Shown here: positions 16,432-25,478 of the stretch, piece by piece
How the letters are laid out: each line of letters begins with the position of its first letter
Position numbering within the stretch: position 1 is the first letter of the stretch
Source of the DNA: Halogranum rubrum
Lineage (GTDB): Archaea; Halobacteriota; Halobacteria; Halobacteriales; Haloferacaceae
Direction: 5' to 3'
DNA length: 64,000 nt
Assembly (NCBI RefSeq): GCF_900114455.1
Contig: NZ_FOTC01000006.1
Span: 124,001-188,000, forward strand
Position numbers and translations under genes: made by a program
Notes under the pieces: generated by a model
Seen by the model: only the letters and a program-made list of their open reading frames with translations
Told to the model about the DNA's origin: nothing
The model's database searches: none

Positions 16432-17406
16432 GTGAGAAGCCTGAATCGGATACTGATTTGCTTTCTCGTCGTGACTGTTCTCCTCGCCGGCTGTACTGGA
16501 CAAACAGGGGAGTCCACAACTTCAACTACATCAAGTATCGGAAGCTCTGCAACAGCCACACCGACGAGTGGTGCAACGACTAGCGAATCGACGACGACAG
16601 CATCATCAACAGGAACCGCAACGTCGACTGCTACAGCAACGGCGACGCCCACACCGACCTCAACCGCGACACCTACACCGACTCCAGCGACACCTACACC
16701 GACTCCAACGCTAACTGCGTCGCCAACGCAGAGTGGGCCTGCGACCGGTACCGAATGGACGGTAACGGTGACCCGTGTCATCGACGGCGACACAATGGAG
16801 GTTCGGTTCCCGAACGGGGAGACGGACACCGTTCGGCTCCTCGGTGTTGACACCCCCGAAACGACCCTCAGTCGAGTCTCGCCCGACGAGTTCGAGGGCA
16901 TCTCGGAGACGACAGCCGGGCGTGACCACCTCTATAACTGGGGCCAGAAAGCCACGCAATTCGCAGAAGATGAACTCGAGGGCAAGCAAGTGACAATTGT
17001 CGTTGACGCGCAGGCTGACCGGCGTGGGTACTACGGCCGACTGCTCGTCTACATCTACGCCGACAGTGAGAACTTCAACAAGCGGTTGCTCACCAATGGC
17101 TACGCTCGAATGTACGATAGCTCGTTCTCGAAGCGCAGTGCGTTCCGCTCGGCAGAGAGCACTGCTCAACGAACTTCGACAGGGCTGTGGGACTTTGAGG
17201 ATACATCGACCCCGATAGAAGCCCCTAGAAGTGAGGAACCCGACAGTTCGAACAGCGACATCCCTCCCCTCCCGGCCGATGGTGACTACGACTGTTCGCA
17301 CTTCGATACGCAAGAGCAAGCCCAGCAGGTCTTAGACGACTCTTCGGGTGATCCGCACCGTCTTGATGGAGATGACGATGGTGTTGCCTGTGAATCGCTT
17401 CCATAA
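16432..17406 (+). CDS. Secreted lipoprotein thermonuclease with Excalibur domain
   Basis: 324 aa, GTG start. A signal peptide ends in the lipobox L-L-A-G-C (residues about 17-21); a Thr/Ser/Pro-rich linker of about 80 residues follows, then a staphylococcal-nuclease domain with [16 protein letters not shown] (Arg and Glu of the active site) and Y-Y-G-R-L (second Arg). The last 45 residues form an Excalibur calcium-binding motif: D-Y-D-C-S-H-F, then D-D-D-G-V-A-C-E. All catalytic residues are present. It should degrade extracellular nucleic acid while tethered to the cell. The low-complexity linker is unusually long and repetitive. Confidence 0.9.
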   Translation: MRSLNRILICFLVVTVLLAGCTGQTGESTTSTTSSIGSSATATPTSGATTSESTTTASSTGTATSTATATATPTPTSTATPTPTPATPTPTPTLTASPTQSGPATGTEWTVTVTRVIDGDTMEVRFPNGETDTVRLLGVDTPETTLSRVSPDEFEGISETTAGRDHLYNWGQKATQFAEDELEGKQVTIVVDAQADRRGYYGRLLVYIYADSENFNKRLLTNGYARMYDSSFSKRSAFRSAESTAQRTSTGLWDFEDTSTPIEAPRSEEPDSSNSDIPPLPADGDYDCSHFDTQEQAQQVLDDSSGDPHRLDGDDDGVACESLP

Positions 17407-17571
17407 CAGTTGAGCTCTCGACTTGGTTGTCTCTGCGCCGACTGCGTCGTTCCTGATACGCGTTGGCTCCTCATGCCCAGAGAGTCGCAATCCACTACGC
17501 TTCCGAACAAAATACCAACAATACGGTCGTCAATGAAGCCGTTGTCAGCTTCAATGATACCCACGTGTCCG

Positions 17572-17964
17572 CTATGAATAGGCGTCGTCGAACTCGCGTT
17601 CCCGACGCATCAACTCTTCAACGCCGTGTTTGAGAATGCCGCGTCCCATTGCAGTCGGCCGGTAGTACGTGTAGAACCCTTGGCTGTCGGCCGTCCGTCG
17701 CTGGCGCTTGTCGACCAGCCCGACATCGACCAACTCGTCGAGATGGTAGTGGAAGTTGTGGGGTTCCACGTCGACTGCGGATTTTAGTTCAGCGGCACTC
17801 AGTTCATCATTGGCGACGAGCGTACGGAGGATGCGAAACCGCGTTGGGTGGCCGATCGCCTGCTGCATCGCGAGGTACTCCTCGAGCGTCAGCCCGCTCT
17901 CTTCGGGGAGCGGCGGCTCCGGCTGGCGAACCTCGTCTGTGGGGCGACGGTCAGTTTCGGCCAT
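17572..17964 (-). CDS. ArsR-like winged-helix regulator (module copy 1)
   Basis: 130 aa. After an acidic tail, L-T-L-E-E-Y-L-A-M-Q-Q-A-I-G-H-P-T-R-F-R-I-L begins the ArsR-like domain; recognition helix V-E-P-H-N-F-H-Y-H-L-D-E-L and wing K-R-Q-R-R-T follow. It is divergent from the DUF7509-like gene at 18074 with a 109-base shared promoter region. The paralogue at 41086-41478 has the same layout (M-Q-R-A-I-G-N-E-T-R-F-R-I-L) and is likewise divergent from a paralogue of the 18074 gene, so it probably controls that neighbour. Confidence 0.8.
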   Translation of the reverse strand: MAETDRRPTDEVRQPEPPLPEESGLTLEEYLAMQQAIGHPTRFRILRTLVANDELSAAELKSAVDVEPHNFHYHLDELVDVGLVDKRQRRTADSQGFYTYYRPTAMGRGILKHGVEELMRREREFDDAYS

Positions 17965-18040
17965 GGGGTTGTCTCAGTCGAGCGTTGTTGTGCCACGTAC
18001 TTAGCCGTTCTCTAGTAGATGATTCCTGAAAACGCCGGGA

Positions 18041-18048
18041 TTTATATA
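18041..18048 (+). promoter_or_regulatory. TATA box for the gene at 18074
   Basis: TTTATATA, 26-33 bases before the ATG at 18074. This is the archaeal TATA distance for a nearly leaderless transcript. The ArsR-like gene next door reads the other way, so regulation through this box is likely. Confidence 0.55.
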
Positions 18049-18073
18049 TCGACTCTCCGAACCGACGATTCGA

Positions 18074-18742
18074 ATGCGGGACCGGATTATCGAAAATCTT
18101 CCTCGGGCGGTCGGTAACTCGGACGCCCTTCGTCCGGTTCGCCGCGAGCAGTTTCTCGTCTATGTGATGGGTCCGTATCGGACGTTCGACGTCGACGCCC
18201 TCCTACCGGCAGATGCTGATGCTGAGACTGACGTGCCCTCGTTCGCGACATGGAACGAGGCCAGCGGTGAGTACGCCGAGGACGACGTCCTTCGCTTGCT
18301 CCAAGAGACACGTGATTGTCTCCGCGAGCGTGGATTCAACGCCTTCCTCGCAATCGACGTCGGAATCCCACTTGATGAGATGGATGCAGCGACACAGAGC
18401 ATCGAGTTCGCCCGAGCGAGCAATGTGACTGTGTTCATCGCACCCCAGGTGGGCGATAATCTCGGTGTCGGCATCGAGATCGGGAGCGTCCTCCAAGACG
18501 TACTGTCGGGCGACGGCATGCAGGGGCCAGTGGCCGATACCACACCCCCAGAGCGCGCACGACGAATGATGGTTATTACCGAACCATCAGTTCGGAGTGC
18601 GATGCTTGGAGCAGTTCATGCACGCTGGGATGCGAGCATCCGGACGTTCACGGATGCCACCGACTGCTGTCGATTGTGTGCACAGTTCTGTACGCACGTT
18701 CAGAACGAGGAACTCTACGGCTCGCTTGACCGGCTGGATTAA
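18074..18742 (+). CDS. DUF7509-like protein with nucleotide-hydrolase-like fold (module copy 1)
   Basis: 222 aa. Key motifs: F-L-V-Y-V-M-G-P-Y near residue 30, F-L-A-I-D-V, then Q-S-I-E-F-A-R-A-S-N and D-N-L-G-V-G-I-E-I-G-S-V-L. The M-G-P-Y loop plus the later D-x-G-x-G-x-E-x-G resembles nucleoside 2-deoxyribosyltransferase/SLOG/TIR-like folds, in which the Glu is catalytic; this is my inference from pattern, not a proven relation. I believe the family is catalogued as DUF7509. The paralogue at 41574 keeps all these motifs. Both sit divergently beside an ArsR-like regulator, a setting like a stress or defence effector under tight repression. Confidence 0.65.
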   Translation: MRDRIIENLPRAVGNSDALRPVRREQFLVYVMGPYRTFDVDALLPADADAETDVPSFATWNEASGEYAEDDVLRLLQETRDCLRERGFNAFLAIDVGIPLDEMDAATQSIEFARASNVTVFIAPQVGDNLGVGIEIGSVLQDVLSGDGMQGPVADTTPPERARRMMVITEPSVRSAMLGAVHARWDASIRTFTDATDCCRLCAQFCTHVQNEELYGSLDRLD

Positions 18743-18766
18743 CACGCTCGAAGACGTGGGTCGAGT

Positions 18767-19105
18767 ATGCCCAATTCCGGAGAGAACCCATCCAAGCGCA
18801 TCGTAATTTTCCTCTCCGAAAACAAGGACCAGCAGTTTGCCACCCCACAGGTCGTAGAAGAGACGGGCCTCACCCATGCGGAAGTCGCGACCATCCTTCC
18901 ACAGTTGCGTGAACGCCGACTGGTTGTGCACGAGGATTCCTGTTGGGAAATCACAGACGATACTGAACGCCTCTCAAACGCGTATTCGCTTCACAGATCG
19001 ATAGCACGCCTCGACGAGCGATATGGAAGCGAGGAGAAGGAGATGTGGGATGAATACGCACCAGACATCGAAGACCATCCGAACTACGACGCAACAAATG
19101 GATGA
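18767..19105 (+). CDS. Winged-helix protein (antitoxin-like)
   Basis: 112 aa. R-I-V-I-F-L-S-E-N-K-D-Q-Q-F-A-T-P-Q-V-V-E-E-T-G-L is the start of a MarR-like domain, with recognition helix H-A-E-V-A-T-I-L-P-Q-L and an acidic C-terminus containing S-L-H-R-S-I-A-R-L. Haloarchaeal proteins of this type are often paired with a RelE/ParE-like toxin; no toxin gene follows here within 140 bases. It starts 24 bases after the DUF7509-like gene on the same strand and may be co-transcribed. Confidence 0.65.
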   Translation: MPNSGENPSKRIVIFLSENKDQQFATPQVVEETGLTHAEVATILPQLRERRLVVHEDSCWEITDDTERLSNAYSLHRSIARLDERYGSEEKEMWDEYAPDIEDHPNYDATNG

Positions 19106-19249
19106 AACAGATGCATCGTTGAGCTATCTCCAGAAAAGCGAATCTACGCCTCTCGATTCTTTCCAAAGACAACATAGCCTGTACACAAGGAACTCAGACT
19201 AGAACTAGTTGACGCGACATTTTATGCGAATGGTTCTCAAACAGGTGGT

Positions 19250-19927
19250 ATGTTTGGGGCTCGAATTCGGGTTCATCTATCAGATGACTGGACAGCAGAA
19301 CTCGGCCAATATGATATTCGAGGTGATGTCTATACAGCGACCCTACATGAGCGACAGTACACAGCGCTCTACCGGTTTCGGGGAAATAACATCGACAAGG
19401 CAGTGGAACTGGCCGAATCTGCCGATTACTTCAAGTCCGTCGAAGTAATCGATCGGGGTACTAATGGGTCTGCCAGTTACGCGATTGTACTCACCCTCGC
19501 TCAGTTCTTGGAACCGACACCCTACACCATCATGCTGGAGAACGACTACATGCCACTGGATCCGACCATCCTTCAGAACGGCTACGAGTTCTTCGATTTG
19601 TTCATTCGAGACCGCGATCGACTAGCCGAACTCGTCGACCGTCTCGGGTCCGTTGGTGATGTCGGTATCGATCGTGTTGTCAGCGACATCGAGATGGTGT
19701 TTACTCCTAGTCCGGTTACCTGGGGGAGTCTTGAGGAACTTTTGACCGACCGTCAGCGGGAGGTCATTGTGGTCGCTTACGAATTAGGCTACTTTTCGGT
19801 ACCACGTGAGGCGACATTGAGCGACATCGCAGCCCACATAGATATTGAGAAGAGTACAGTGGGAGAACATCTCCGACGAGGCATGGGGCATATTGGGAAA
19901 ATTCTTGCTGAGCGGGAGTCTCCTTGA
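19250..19927 (+). CDS. HTH-10 (bat-type) transcription regulator
   Basis: 225 aa. The C-terminal 60 residues are the bacterioopsin-activator type helix-turn-helix: L-T-D-R-Q-R-E-V-I-V-V-A-Y-E-L-G-Y-F, P-R-E-A-T-L-S-D-I-A, then S-T-V-G-E-H-L-R-R. The N-terminal 150 residues form a beta-rich sensor-like domain without PAS or GAF signature. Stand-alone gene, 3' end next to an IS605-type end sequence. Confidence 0.85.
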   Translation: MFGARIRVHLSDDWTAELGQYDIRGDVYTATLHERQYTALYRFRGNNIDKAVELAESADYFKSVEVIDRGTNGSASYAIVLTLAQFLEPTPYTIMLENDYMPLDPTILQNGYEFFDLFIRDRDRLAELVDRLGSVGDVGIDRVVSDIEMVFTPSPVTWGSLEELLTDRQREVIVVAYELGYFSVPREATLSDIAAHIDIEKSTVGEHLRRGMGHIGKILAERESP

Positions 19928-19957
19928 CATCCTCCCACGCCTGAAGACGCGGAATTC
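19924..19957. mobile_element. IS1341/IS605-type element end (remnant)
   Basis: The sequence CATCCTCCCACGCCTGAAGA with a following GCGGAATTCC is the usual hairpin-forming end of haloarchaeal IS1341/IS605-type elements (CCxCGCC, loop, G-A-C-G-C-G-G). No transposase is present. It abuts the stop of the HTH-10 gene. Confidence 0.5.
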
Positions 19958-20058
19958 CAACCGTAGTTAGGAGATTATGGTTCGTAGTTGGGACCTGTTC
20001 TCGCGGTAACACTGTCAAACAGGCGAACCACTGGCAAGGCCAGCTGTTTTCCTTATTC

Positions 20059-20186
20059 TCACTCGGAGGACTCGGGAGTACCGTTTGCCGAATGTTCTCC
20101 GCACCATGGATCCGCCTTCACCACCGTGTCGCACTTCTCGCAGACATCATCTCGTAGTCTGTAAAAATAGCTGATATTCGACGGGG
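20059..20186 (-). pseudogene. Zinc-ribbon gene remnant
   Basis: Minus-strand codons ending at 20059 read D-D-V-C-E-K-C-D-T-V-V-K-A-D-P-W-C-G and run to a TGA, with Cys residues placed as in a zinc ribbon. No start codon exists before the next upstream stop, so only the C-terminal part of a gene remains. The rest of the 19958-20263 interval holds no other gene. Confidence 0.35.
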
Positions 20187-20234
20187 CGCGTCAAGAAATA
20201 CACATATAACACCCTATTTGTGCGGGATAACCGT

Positions 20235-20246
20235 TACTCCGGAGTA
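20235..20246. promoter_or_regulatory. Palindrome before the osmoprotectant operon
   Basis: TACTCCGGAGTA is a perfect 12-base palindrome 18 bases upstream of the substrate-binding-protein ATG, downstream of the AT-rich ACATATAACA box near 20200. Its place over the probable transcription start suggests an operator. Confidence 0.4.
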
Positions 20247-20263
20247 GCAAGTGATGTTATACC

Positions 20264-21205
20264 ATGGCGAGAACTGTTGACCGACGAACGGCACTCAAAG
20301 TCGCGGGCGGGAGTCTCGCAGGCGTGAGTACTGGATTTTCGGGATGCCTGAGCGTCATCGGTGGTGGTAGTGGCGGCAAGACGTTTGTCGTATCCTCGAA
20401 GAACTTCACTGAACAGTTCGTTCTTAGCAACATCAGCATGGAGTTGCTGAAGAGCGCCGGCCACGAAGTTGAGGACAAGACCGGCCTCGGGGGATCACCA
20501 GCGAACTTCAAGGCCCTGAAAAACGACGAATCAGATTTGTACTGGGAGTATACTGGGACTGCCTGGGCGAACGTGCTTAACCGAGAGAAATTCGTTACCG
20601 ACCCCGAGTCACTCTACAACAAAGTTGACTCCGCCTACAACAAGCAACACGATATTGACTGGCTCAAATACGCGCCATTCAACAACACCTACGTACTCGT
20701 CGGGAACCCCGAGTGGACGAAACAGAACGGTATCGATACGCTGGAAGACCTCGCGAAATACGTCAACGAGGGGAACACCGATTTCAAGGTGGCCATGAAC
20801 CAAGAGATGAAACAACGTGACGACGCGTGGGGCGGCCTCCCGAAGGCCTACGGGTTCAACAGCAAGAAACAGGATATCGGAGTCGTTCAGATGAAAATCA
20901 GTCTCGTTTACGAAGCTGTAAGTCAGGGGAAAGCAGAGCTCGGCTTTGGGTTCGCAACCAACCCCAAGATCGACAAACATGACCTGCCTGTCGTGGAGGA
21001 CACCAAGCCGTTCTTCAACATCTATAACCCGGCACCGAACATCCCGACCGAGGCACTCACTGAGGACGTAAAAGCGACGCTCAACAAGCCTACAAAAGAT
21101 CTTACCACCGAAACCCAACGGAAGCTGAACGCGAAAGTCACGATTGAAGGAAAGAGTGCACAGACAGTTGCAAAGAACTTCCTGAAAGAGAACGGGTACA
21201 TCTGA
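20264..21205 (+). CDS. Osmoprotectant/betaine ABC transporter, substrate-binding lipoprotein
   Basis: 313 aa. Twin-arginine signal (D-R-R-T-A-L-K-V-A-G-G) and lipobox F-S-G-C at about residue 28, so it is exported by Tat and anchored outside. The mature part is an OpuAC/ProX-type binding protein: K-T-F-V-V-S-S-K-N-F-T-E-Q-F at its start, then Y-W-E-Y-T-G-T-A-W. Aromatic residues such as these form the cation-binding box for quaternary ammonium compounds. It is the first gene of a four-gene transporter operon followed by a lyase homologue. Confidence 0.9.
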   Translation: MARTVDRRTALKVAGGSLAGVSTGFSGCLSVIGGGSGGKTFVVSSKNFTEQFVLSNISMELLKSAGHEVEDKTGLGGSPANFKALKNDESDLYWEYTGTAWANVLNREKFVTDPESLYNKVDSAYNKQHDIDWLKYAPFNNTYVLVGNPEWTKQNGIDTLEDLAKYVNEGNTDFKVAMNQEMKQRDDAWGGLPKAYGFNSKKQDIGVVQMKISLVYEAVSQGKAELGFGFATNPKIDKHDLPVVEDTKPFFNIYNPAPNIPTEALTEDVKATLNKPTKDLTTETQRKLNAKVTIEGKSAQTVAKNFLKENGYI

Positions 21206-21208
21206 GCA

Positions 21209-21859
21209 ATGCCATCTGCAATAGCCGTTATCGAATGGATGATCGACAATCAAGCCCTGCTCATCGAACAGGCCATCCAGCACATGAATGTCGCCCTCAC
21301 GGCTCTCGTCTTTGGGATCATCCTCTGGGGGGCGACGGGAGTGCTCATCTACCGGTATGACAGATTCTCTGACCCGGCTCTCGGTGTGTTCGGCGTTTTG
21401 TTGACCATTCCGAGCCTTGCGATGCTGTCGATGTTAATCCCGCTCGTGGGAATCGGGATTCCAGCGGCGGTGTCAGCACTTGTGCTGTACTCGGCGCTCC
21501 CGATTGCGAGGAACGTTTATGTAGGCCTGGAGAGCGTCGATGAATCGAAAATCGAGGTTGGACGTGGATTGGGAATGACTGATCGGCAAATTCTCCTCAA
21601 AGTGCGTCTCCCGCAGGCAATGTCAGTCATTATGGCTGGGATTCGGCAAGCGGCAGTCCTCTTGGTGGCCATCACCACCATTACGGCGTTCTTTGGAGCG
21701 CCTGGCCTCGGACAGAGCATTTTCCGTGGTATCAGCCTCGGAAGCACGAAACAAATCTTGGGAGGTGCAATCGCCATTTCGGCTATTGCGATTATGGTCG
21801 ATGCGAGTCTGTACGGCGTTCAGCGCTTCCTTCCCGGTAGTGAGGTGAACAACGCATGA
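21209..21859 (+). CDS. Osmoprotectant ABC transporter, permease 1
   Basis: 216 aa with about six membrane spans. The EAA-like loop of binding-protein-dependent permeases is seen as E-V-G-R-G-L-G-M-T-D-R-Q-I-L-L-K-V-R-L-P. It begins 3 bases after the binding-protein stop and overlaps the ATPase start by 4 bases (ATGA), so translation is coupled. OpuCB/OpuCD type. Confidence 0.9.
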   Translation: MPSAIAVIEWMIDNQALLIEQAIQHMNVALTALVFGIILWGATGVLIYRYDRFSDPALGVFGVLLTIPSLAMLSMLIPLVGIGIPAAVSALVLYSALPIARNVYVGLESVDESKIEVGRGLGMTDRQILLKVRLPQAMSVIMAGIRQAAVLLVAITTITAFFGAPGLGQSIFRGISLGSTKQILGGAIAISAIAIMVDASLYGVQRFLPGSEVNNA

Positions 21860-22833
21860 GCATGATACAGTTCGAAAACGTAACGAAAACCTACGGCGAC
21901 GGAACCACTGCAGTTGATGGTTTGTCTTTCGAGGTCAAGGCAGGCGAGACACTCACGCTCGTCGGCCCCTCGGGCTGTGGAAAGACAACGACGATGAAGA
22001 TGATAAACGCCCTCATTCCAGCCACTGAGGGTACCATCTCTATCGATGGTGTATCCATCGATGACTGTGACACGATTGAACTGCGGCGGTCTATCGGGTA
22101 CGTCGTTCAAGAGATTGGACTACTCGATCACATGACGGTCGCCGAGAATATCGGTATCGTCCCAGACCTCCTTGGTTGGGACGATGATCGTATCGAAAAT
22201 CGGGTTGATGAATTGTTGGAACTAATCGAACTGCCGCTGGAATCGGGCAAGCAGTACCCAAGTGAACTCTCCGGTGGGCAACGTCAGCGCGTCGGGGTCG
22301 CTCGAGCGTTAGCGGCTAACCCACAGGTGTTGCTCATGGACGAACCCTTTGGAGCACTCGATCCAATCACTCGTGACAGTCTCCAAGATGAGTTCCTCGA
22401 GATTCAATCAGAACTTGATGTGACTATTGTCTTCGTCACTCACGATATCGACGAAGCCCTCAAGATGGGCGATAAGGTGGCTGTGATGCGCAATGGAGAC
22501 ATTGTGCAGTGTGACACCCCGAAGACCATCCTTTCGGACCCCGCGACCGAGTTTGTCTCAAACTTTGTTGGCGAAGACCAACACTTCAAGCATCTCTCTA
22601 CGGTGAGCGTCGCTGATGTGATGACTGAGGAAACCGACCCGCTTGATGCTCCCTCGGTTCAGCCAACCGAGGATCTTAAGCAAGTTGCTCAGATCTTCCT
22701 CGGATCTGATCAGGATGCACTCCCCGTAGTCCAGAATGGGACGCGCGTCGGCACTGTCACTCGGGGACAAGTCAAGGTGGTTGTCGACGGCGACCAGAGC
22801 CTTGGCGGAAAGGGGGTTGCCCAGAATGTATAG
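21856..22833 (+). CDS. Osmoprotectant ABC transporter, ATP-binding protein with CBS end
   Basis: 325 aa. Walker A G-P-S-G-C-G-K-T-T (about 37-45), signature L-S-G-G-Q-R-Q-R, Walker B V-L-L-M-D-E-P-F-G-A-L-D and switch T-H-D-I-D-E-A are intact. The C-terminal 85 residues (A-D-V-M-T-E-E-T-D, then A-L-P-V-V-Q-N-G-T-R-V-G-T-V) form one CBS motif where OpuA-type ATPases usually carry a pair; in those proteins the CBS pair senses ionic strength. Overlaps both neighbours, 4 bases before and 8 bases after. Confidence 0.92.
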   Translation: MSMIQFENVTKTYGDGTTAVDGLSFEVKAGETLTLVGPSGCGKTTTMKMINALIPATEGTISIDGVSIDDCDTIELRRSIGYVVQEIGLLDHMTVAENIGIVPDLLGWDDDRIENRVDELLELIELPLESGKQYPSELSGGQRQRVGVARALAANPQVLLMDEPFGALDPITRDSLQDEFLEIQSELDVTIVFVTHDIDEALKMGDKVAVMRNGDIVQCDTPKTILSDPATEFVSNFVGEDQHFKHLSTVSVADVMTEETDPLDAPSVQPTEDLKQVAQIFLGSDQDALPVVQNGTRVGTVTRGQVKVVVDGDQSLGGKGVAQNV

Positions 22834-23539
22834 CTCTGTTATTCTTGCAGGCCTCGGCTCGTACACCCAGTCAGTCATTGAGGCACTGGAATATATTGCC
22901 AATCATTGGGGGGTATTCCTCACGTTATTACAGACACATATGACCATCGTGCTGGTAGGTGTCGGTGCTGCTATCGTCGTTGCCGTCCCCCTCGGCATCG
23001 TCGTGACTCGACACGACAAACTCGGATGGATGGTGATGAATATGGGCGCTATCGCCCAAACGCTCCCGCCGCTTGCGGTTATCGCCATTTCGTTTTCCTT
23101 CCTCGGACTCGGCCGAAACCCTGTGATACTAGCGTTGTTCTTCTACGCACTCTTGCCAATCCTAAAGAACACCGTTGCCGGACTCCGGTCGGTCGATGAC
23201 TCCAAAGTCGAGGCTGGGCGTGGCATGGGAATGACACAGTTCGAGCGCCTTACCCGCATTGAACTTCCACTTGCCATGCCCGTAATCTTCGCGGGGATCC
23301 GGACTTCAACCGTCATGTCTGTCGGCGTCGCATACCTCGGTGCGTTCATTGGCGCTGGTGGATTCGGTAACTGGGTCGTTCTCGGCCAGCAGCAGCTAGA
23401 CACTCACATCACGATGGCGGGGGCTATCCCGGGTGCTGCACTCGTTATTGTCCTCGATCAGCTGTTCAAACGCCTCCAAGGCGTCGTCACGCCAGCGACA
23501 TCAACTACGAAGGAGAATACAGAAATCTCGGCTGCCTAA
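22826..23539 (+). CDS. Osmoprotectant ABC transporter, permease 2
   Basis: 237 aa from the ATG at 22826, which overlaps the ATPase stop by 8 bases. Six spans; EAA-like loop K-V-E-A-G-R-G-M-G-M-T-Q-F-E-R-L-T-R-I-E, followed by L-P-L-A-M-P-V-I-F-A-G-I-R. It partners permease 1 in an OpuC-type heterodimeric channel. Confidence 0.9.
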   Translation: MYSSVILAGLGSYTQSVIEALEYIANHWGVFLTLLQTHMTIVLVGVGAAIVVAVPLGIVVTRHDKLGWMVMNMGAIAQTLPPLAVIAISFSFLGLGRNPVILALFFYALLPILKNTVAGLRSVDDSKVEAGRGMGMTQFERLTRIELPLAMPVIFAGIRTSTVMSVGVAYLGAFIGAGGFGNWVVLGQQQLDTHITMAGAIPGAALVIVLDQLFKRLQGVVTPATSTTKENTEISAA

Positions 23540-23586
23540 AAGTAGCCATTTCACCGCCCCCCTATACCAGCCCTTCAACAGAGACT

Positions 23587-25065
23587 ATGATAGAACTCAA
23601 CGGAAGCCTTTCACTAGACGATGTCGTCGAAGTTGCATGCAACGGTGAACAAGTCACACTCGCTGCAGACGCTGCCACAGCGATGGAAGAGACTCGGCGT
23701 GTCGTCGAGTCGGTAATCGAGACAAATGAAAAGCAAGTATACGGACTAAACACCGGATTTGGGAAGTTGCAGGACGTCGCGATCTCCCGTGAGAATCTCG
23801 AGCGACTTCAAGAGAATATCATTCGGAGTCACGCGGCGGCTGTTGGTGACCCCGCCCCAACACCGGTCGTTCGCGCTGCGATGCTTAGTCGGGCGAACAC
23901 GCTTGCAGCCGGTCGATCCGGTGTCCGCCCTGCTCTCGTCGAACAGTTCCTTGATCTGTTAAATTCGAACATCCACCCGCTCGTTCCCCTCGAAGGTAGT
24001 ACCGATGATCTTGGTGCCAACGGACACTTCGGACGAGTGCTCCTTGGTGAGGGTCGCGTCGAATACCAACACGAAGAGATGGATGCCGCTGAGGCGTTCG
24101 CCGATGCTGGTCTCGAACCTCTGTCGCTCGCTCCAAAAGAGGGGTTGTCAACACTCAGTGGAACGCCGATAATGACGGGTCTGATTGCGATTGCCCTTGA
24201 TGAGCTAGAGCGACTCCTCACGGCAGCTGACGCGGTCGCTGCCCTCACATTCAGTCTTATCGGGAACTGTCCAGAGACCTTTGCTGAGCGTGTCGTTGCT
24301 GAGAGACCACAAGAGGGCCACCAAACTGCCGCCCAAAATGTCCGCCGGCTTCTCTCCGACGATGTCGGTATCGAGTCGATGGAACAGGATCCACTATCGC
24401 TTCGTCTGATTCCCCAACTTCACGGAACAACGCGGATGCAGCTAGAGAACGCTCGTAACGTCGTCGAGACGGAACTTGAGAGCGTCACTGATAATCCACT
24501 TGTGTATCCGGACGGAGAACTGGTCTCGTGTGGAAATTTCAACGGCCAGCCGCTTGCTGAGAGTGCCGACCAACTCGCACGCAGTCTCACAAAACTCGCT
24601 GAAGCAAGTGATCAACGAACCCATAAGCTCCTTCATAGTGACAACGTCCCTGCGCCATTCCTCGCTGACGAACCAGGACTTGAGTCCGGTCTCATGATTG
24701 CACAGTACACTGCCACTGGTCTCGTCAACGAATCGCGTCTCCTTGACAGCGCTGGCGACCACTCGGTGATTGTTTCTGGTGGGCAGGAAGACGTCCATAG
24801 TATGGGGACCATTGCAGCTCGGAATCTCCATACGGTCATGGAGAATGTCGCCCTTGTCATCGCAATCGAACTCTTGACTGCTGTTCAGTTCGCCTCGTTA
24901 GCCGATGACCCCCCGTTGAGCGAGCGGTTAACCGCCCTCGTTGATGTTGTCTCGGAGGATGTTCCACTGCCTAACGGCGATGTGCATCTACACGATAAAA
25001 TTGAGGCCATCGCCGAATTGCTTCGAGATGGGACGATACAGTCGGTCATCGACGCAGAGGAGTAA
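23587..25065 (+). CDS. Aromatic amino acid lyase (HutH) family protein lacking the ASG triad
   Basis: 492 aa, the full family length. Conserved family blocks are present: Y-G-L-N-T-G-F-G-K-L (with the active-site Tyr), K-E-G-L-S-T-L-S-G-T, Q-D-P-L-S-L-R, S-D/T-D-N-P-L-V and Q-E-D-V-H-S-M. At the place where histidine ammonia-lyase has G-S-V-G-A-S-G-D-L, this protein has G-S-T-D-D-L-G-A-N-G-H, three residues shorter, and no Ala-Ser-Gly for the MIO cofactor. It follows the osmoprotectant operon by 47 bases on the same strand. It may not be a histidase; a different lyase or a non-catalytic role is possible. Confidence 0.8.
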   Translation: MIELNGSLSLDDVVEVACNGEQVTLAADAATAMEETRRVVESVIETNEKQVYGLNTGFGKLQDVAISRENLERLQENIIRSHAAAVGDPAPTPVVRAAMLSRANTLAAGRSGVRPALVEQFLDLLNSNIHPLVPLEGSTDDLGANGHFGRVLLGEGRVEYQHEEMDAAEAFADAGLEPLSLAPKEGLSTLSGTPIMTGLIAIALDELERLLTAADAVAALTFSLIGNCPETFAERVVAERPQEGHQTAAQNVRRLLSDDVGIESMEQDPLSLRLIPQLHGTTRMQLENARNVVETELESVTDNPLVYPDGELVSCGNFNGQPLAESADQLARSLTKLAEASDQRTHKLLHSDNVPAPFLADEPGLESGLMIAQYTATGLVNESRLLDSAGDHSVIVSGGQEDVHSMGTIAARNLHTVMENVALVIAIELLTAVQFASLADDPPLSERLTALVDVVSEDVPLPNGDVHLHDKIEAIAELLRDGTIQSVIDAEE

Positions 25066-25246
25066 ACGTATACTAGCCAGACCCATCGGCTCATCTGACA
25101 CTACGAAGATGATCGTTGTCTCGTCATGGCTCGTTCGAACTGACGAAACCCCTTGCGGCAGACGTCCGCTGTATCTCGTGCACGAATCTAGCTAGAGTTC
25201 AGTATTTGTGAATTAGTATTTATTTCTCATAAAATATTAATTCAAT

Positions 25247-25417
25247 ATGATGGCCACTACATTTTTCTCCGAGTTCGTGGTAAGTGCCCGAGCATGGATC
25301 CGGCACACAAAACAGAGACAACTGTTCACGACCGACGAGAAAGGCATCGATTATCGGTGTGAGGCAACACAACCAAACGGGGAAGTGCGAGAGGAATCAA
25401 AGACTGTTATACCATGA
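25247..25417 (+). CDS. 56-aa hypothetical protein
   Basis: A short open frame with two ATG codons at its start (M-M-A-T-T-F-F-S-E-F), then A-W-I-R-H-T-K-Q-R-Q and Y-R-C-E-A-T-Q-P-N-G-E. Amino-acid use looks haloarchaeal although the stretch upstream is very AT-rich (TTTATTTCTCATAAAATATT) and could be a promoter. No homologue recognised. The remaining sequence between the lyase homologue and 25479 holds nothing else I can support. Confidence 0.4.
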   Translation: MMATTFFSEFVVSARAWIRHTKQRQLFTTDEKGIDYRCEATQPNGEVREESKTVIP

Positions 25418-25478
25418 TAGGCTTGGCGCAGACGCCACGGGGCAGGTCGTGGCTCTCTCCCCGTCTCGTAATCGAACA

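Noticed and set aside
16600-16720. Short repeats resembling a CRISPR or tandem-repeat array
   Set aside because: They are ACACCGAC-type codon repeats encoding the Thr/Pro/Ser-rich linker of the thermonuclease; there are no spacers.
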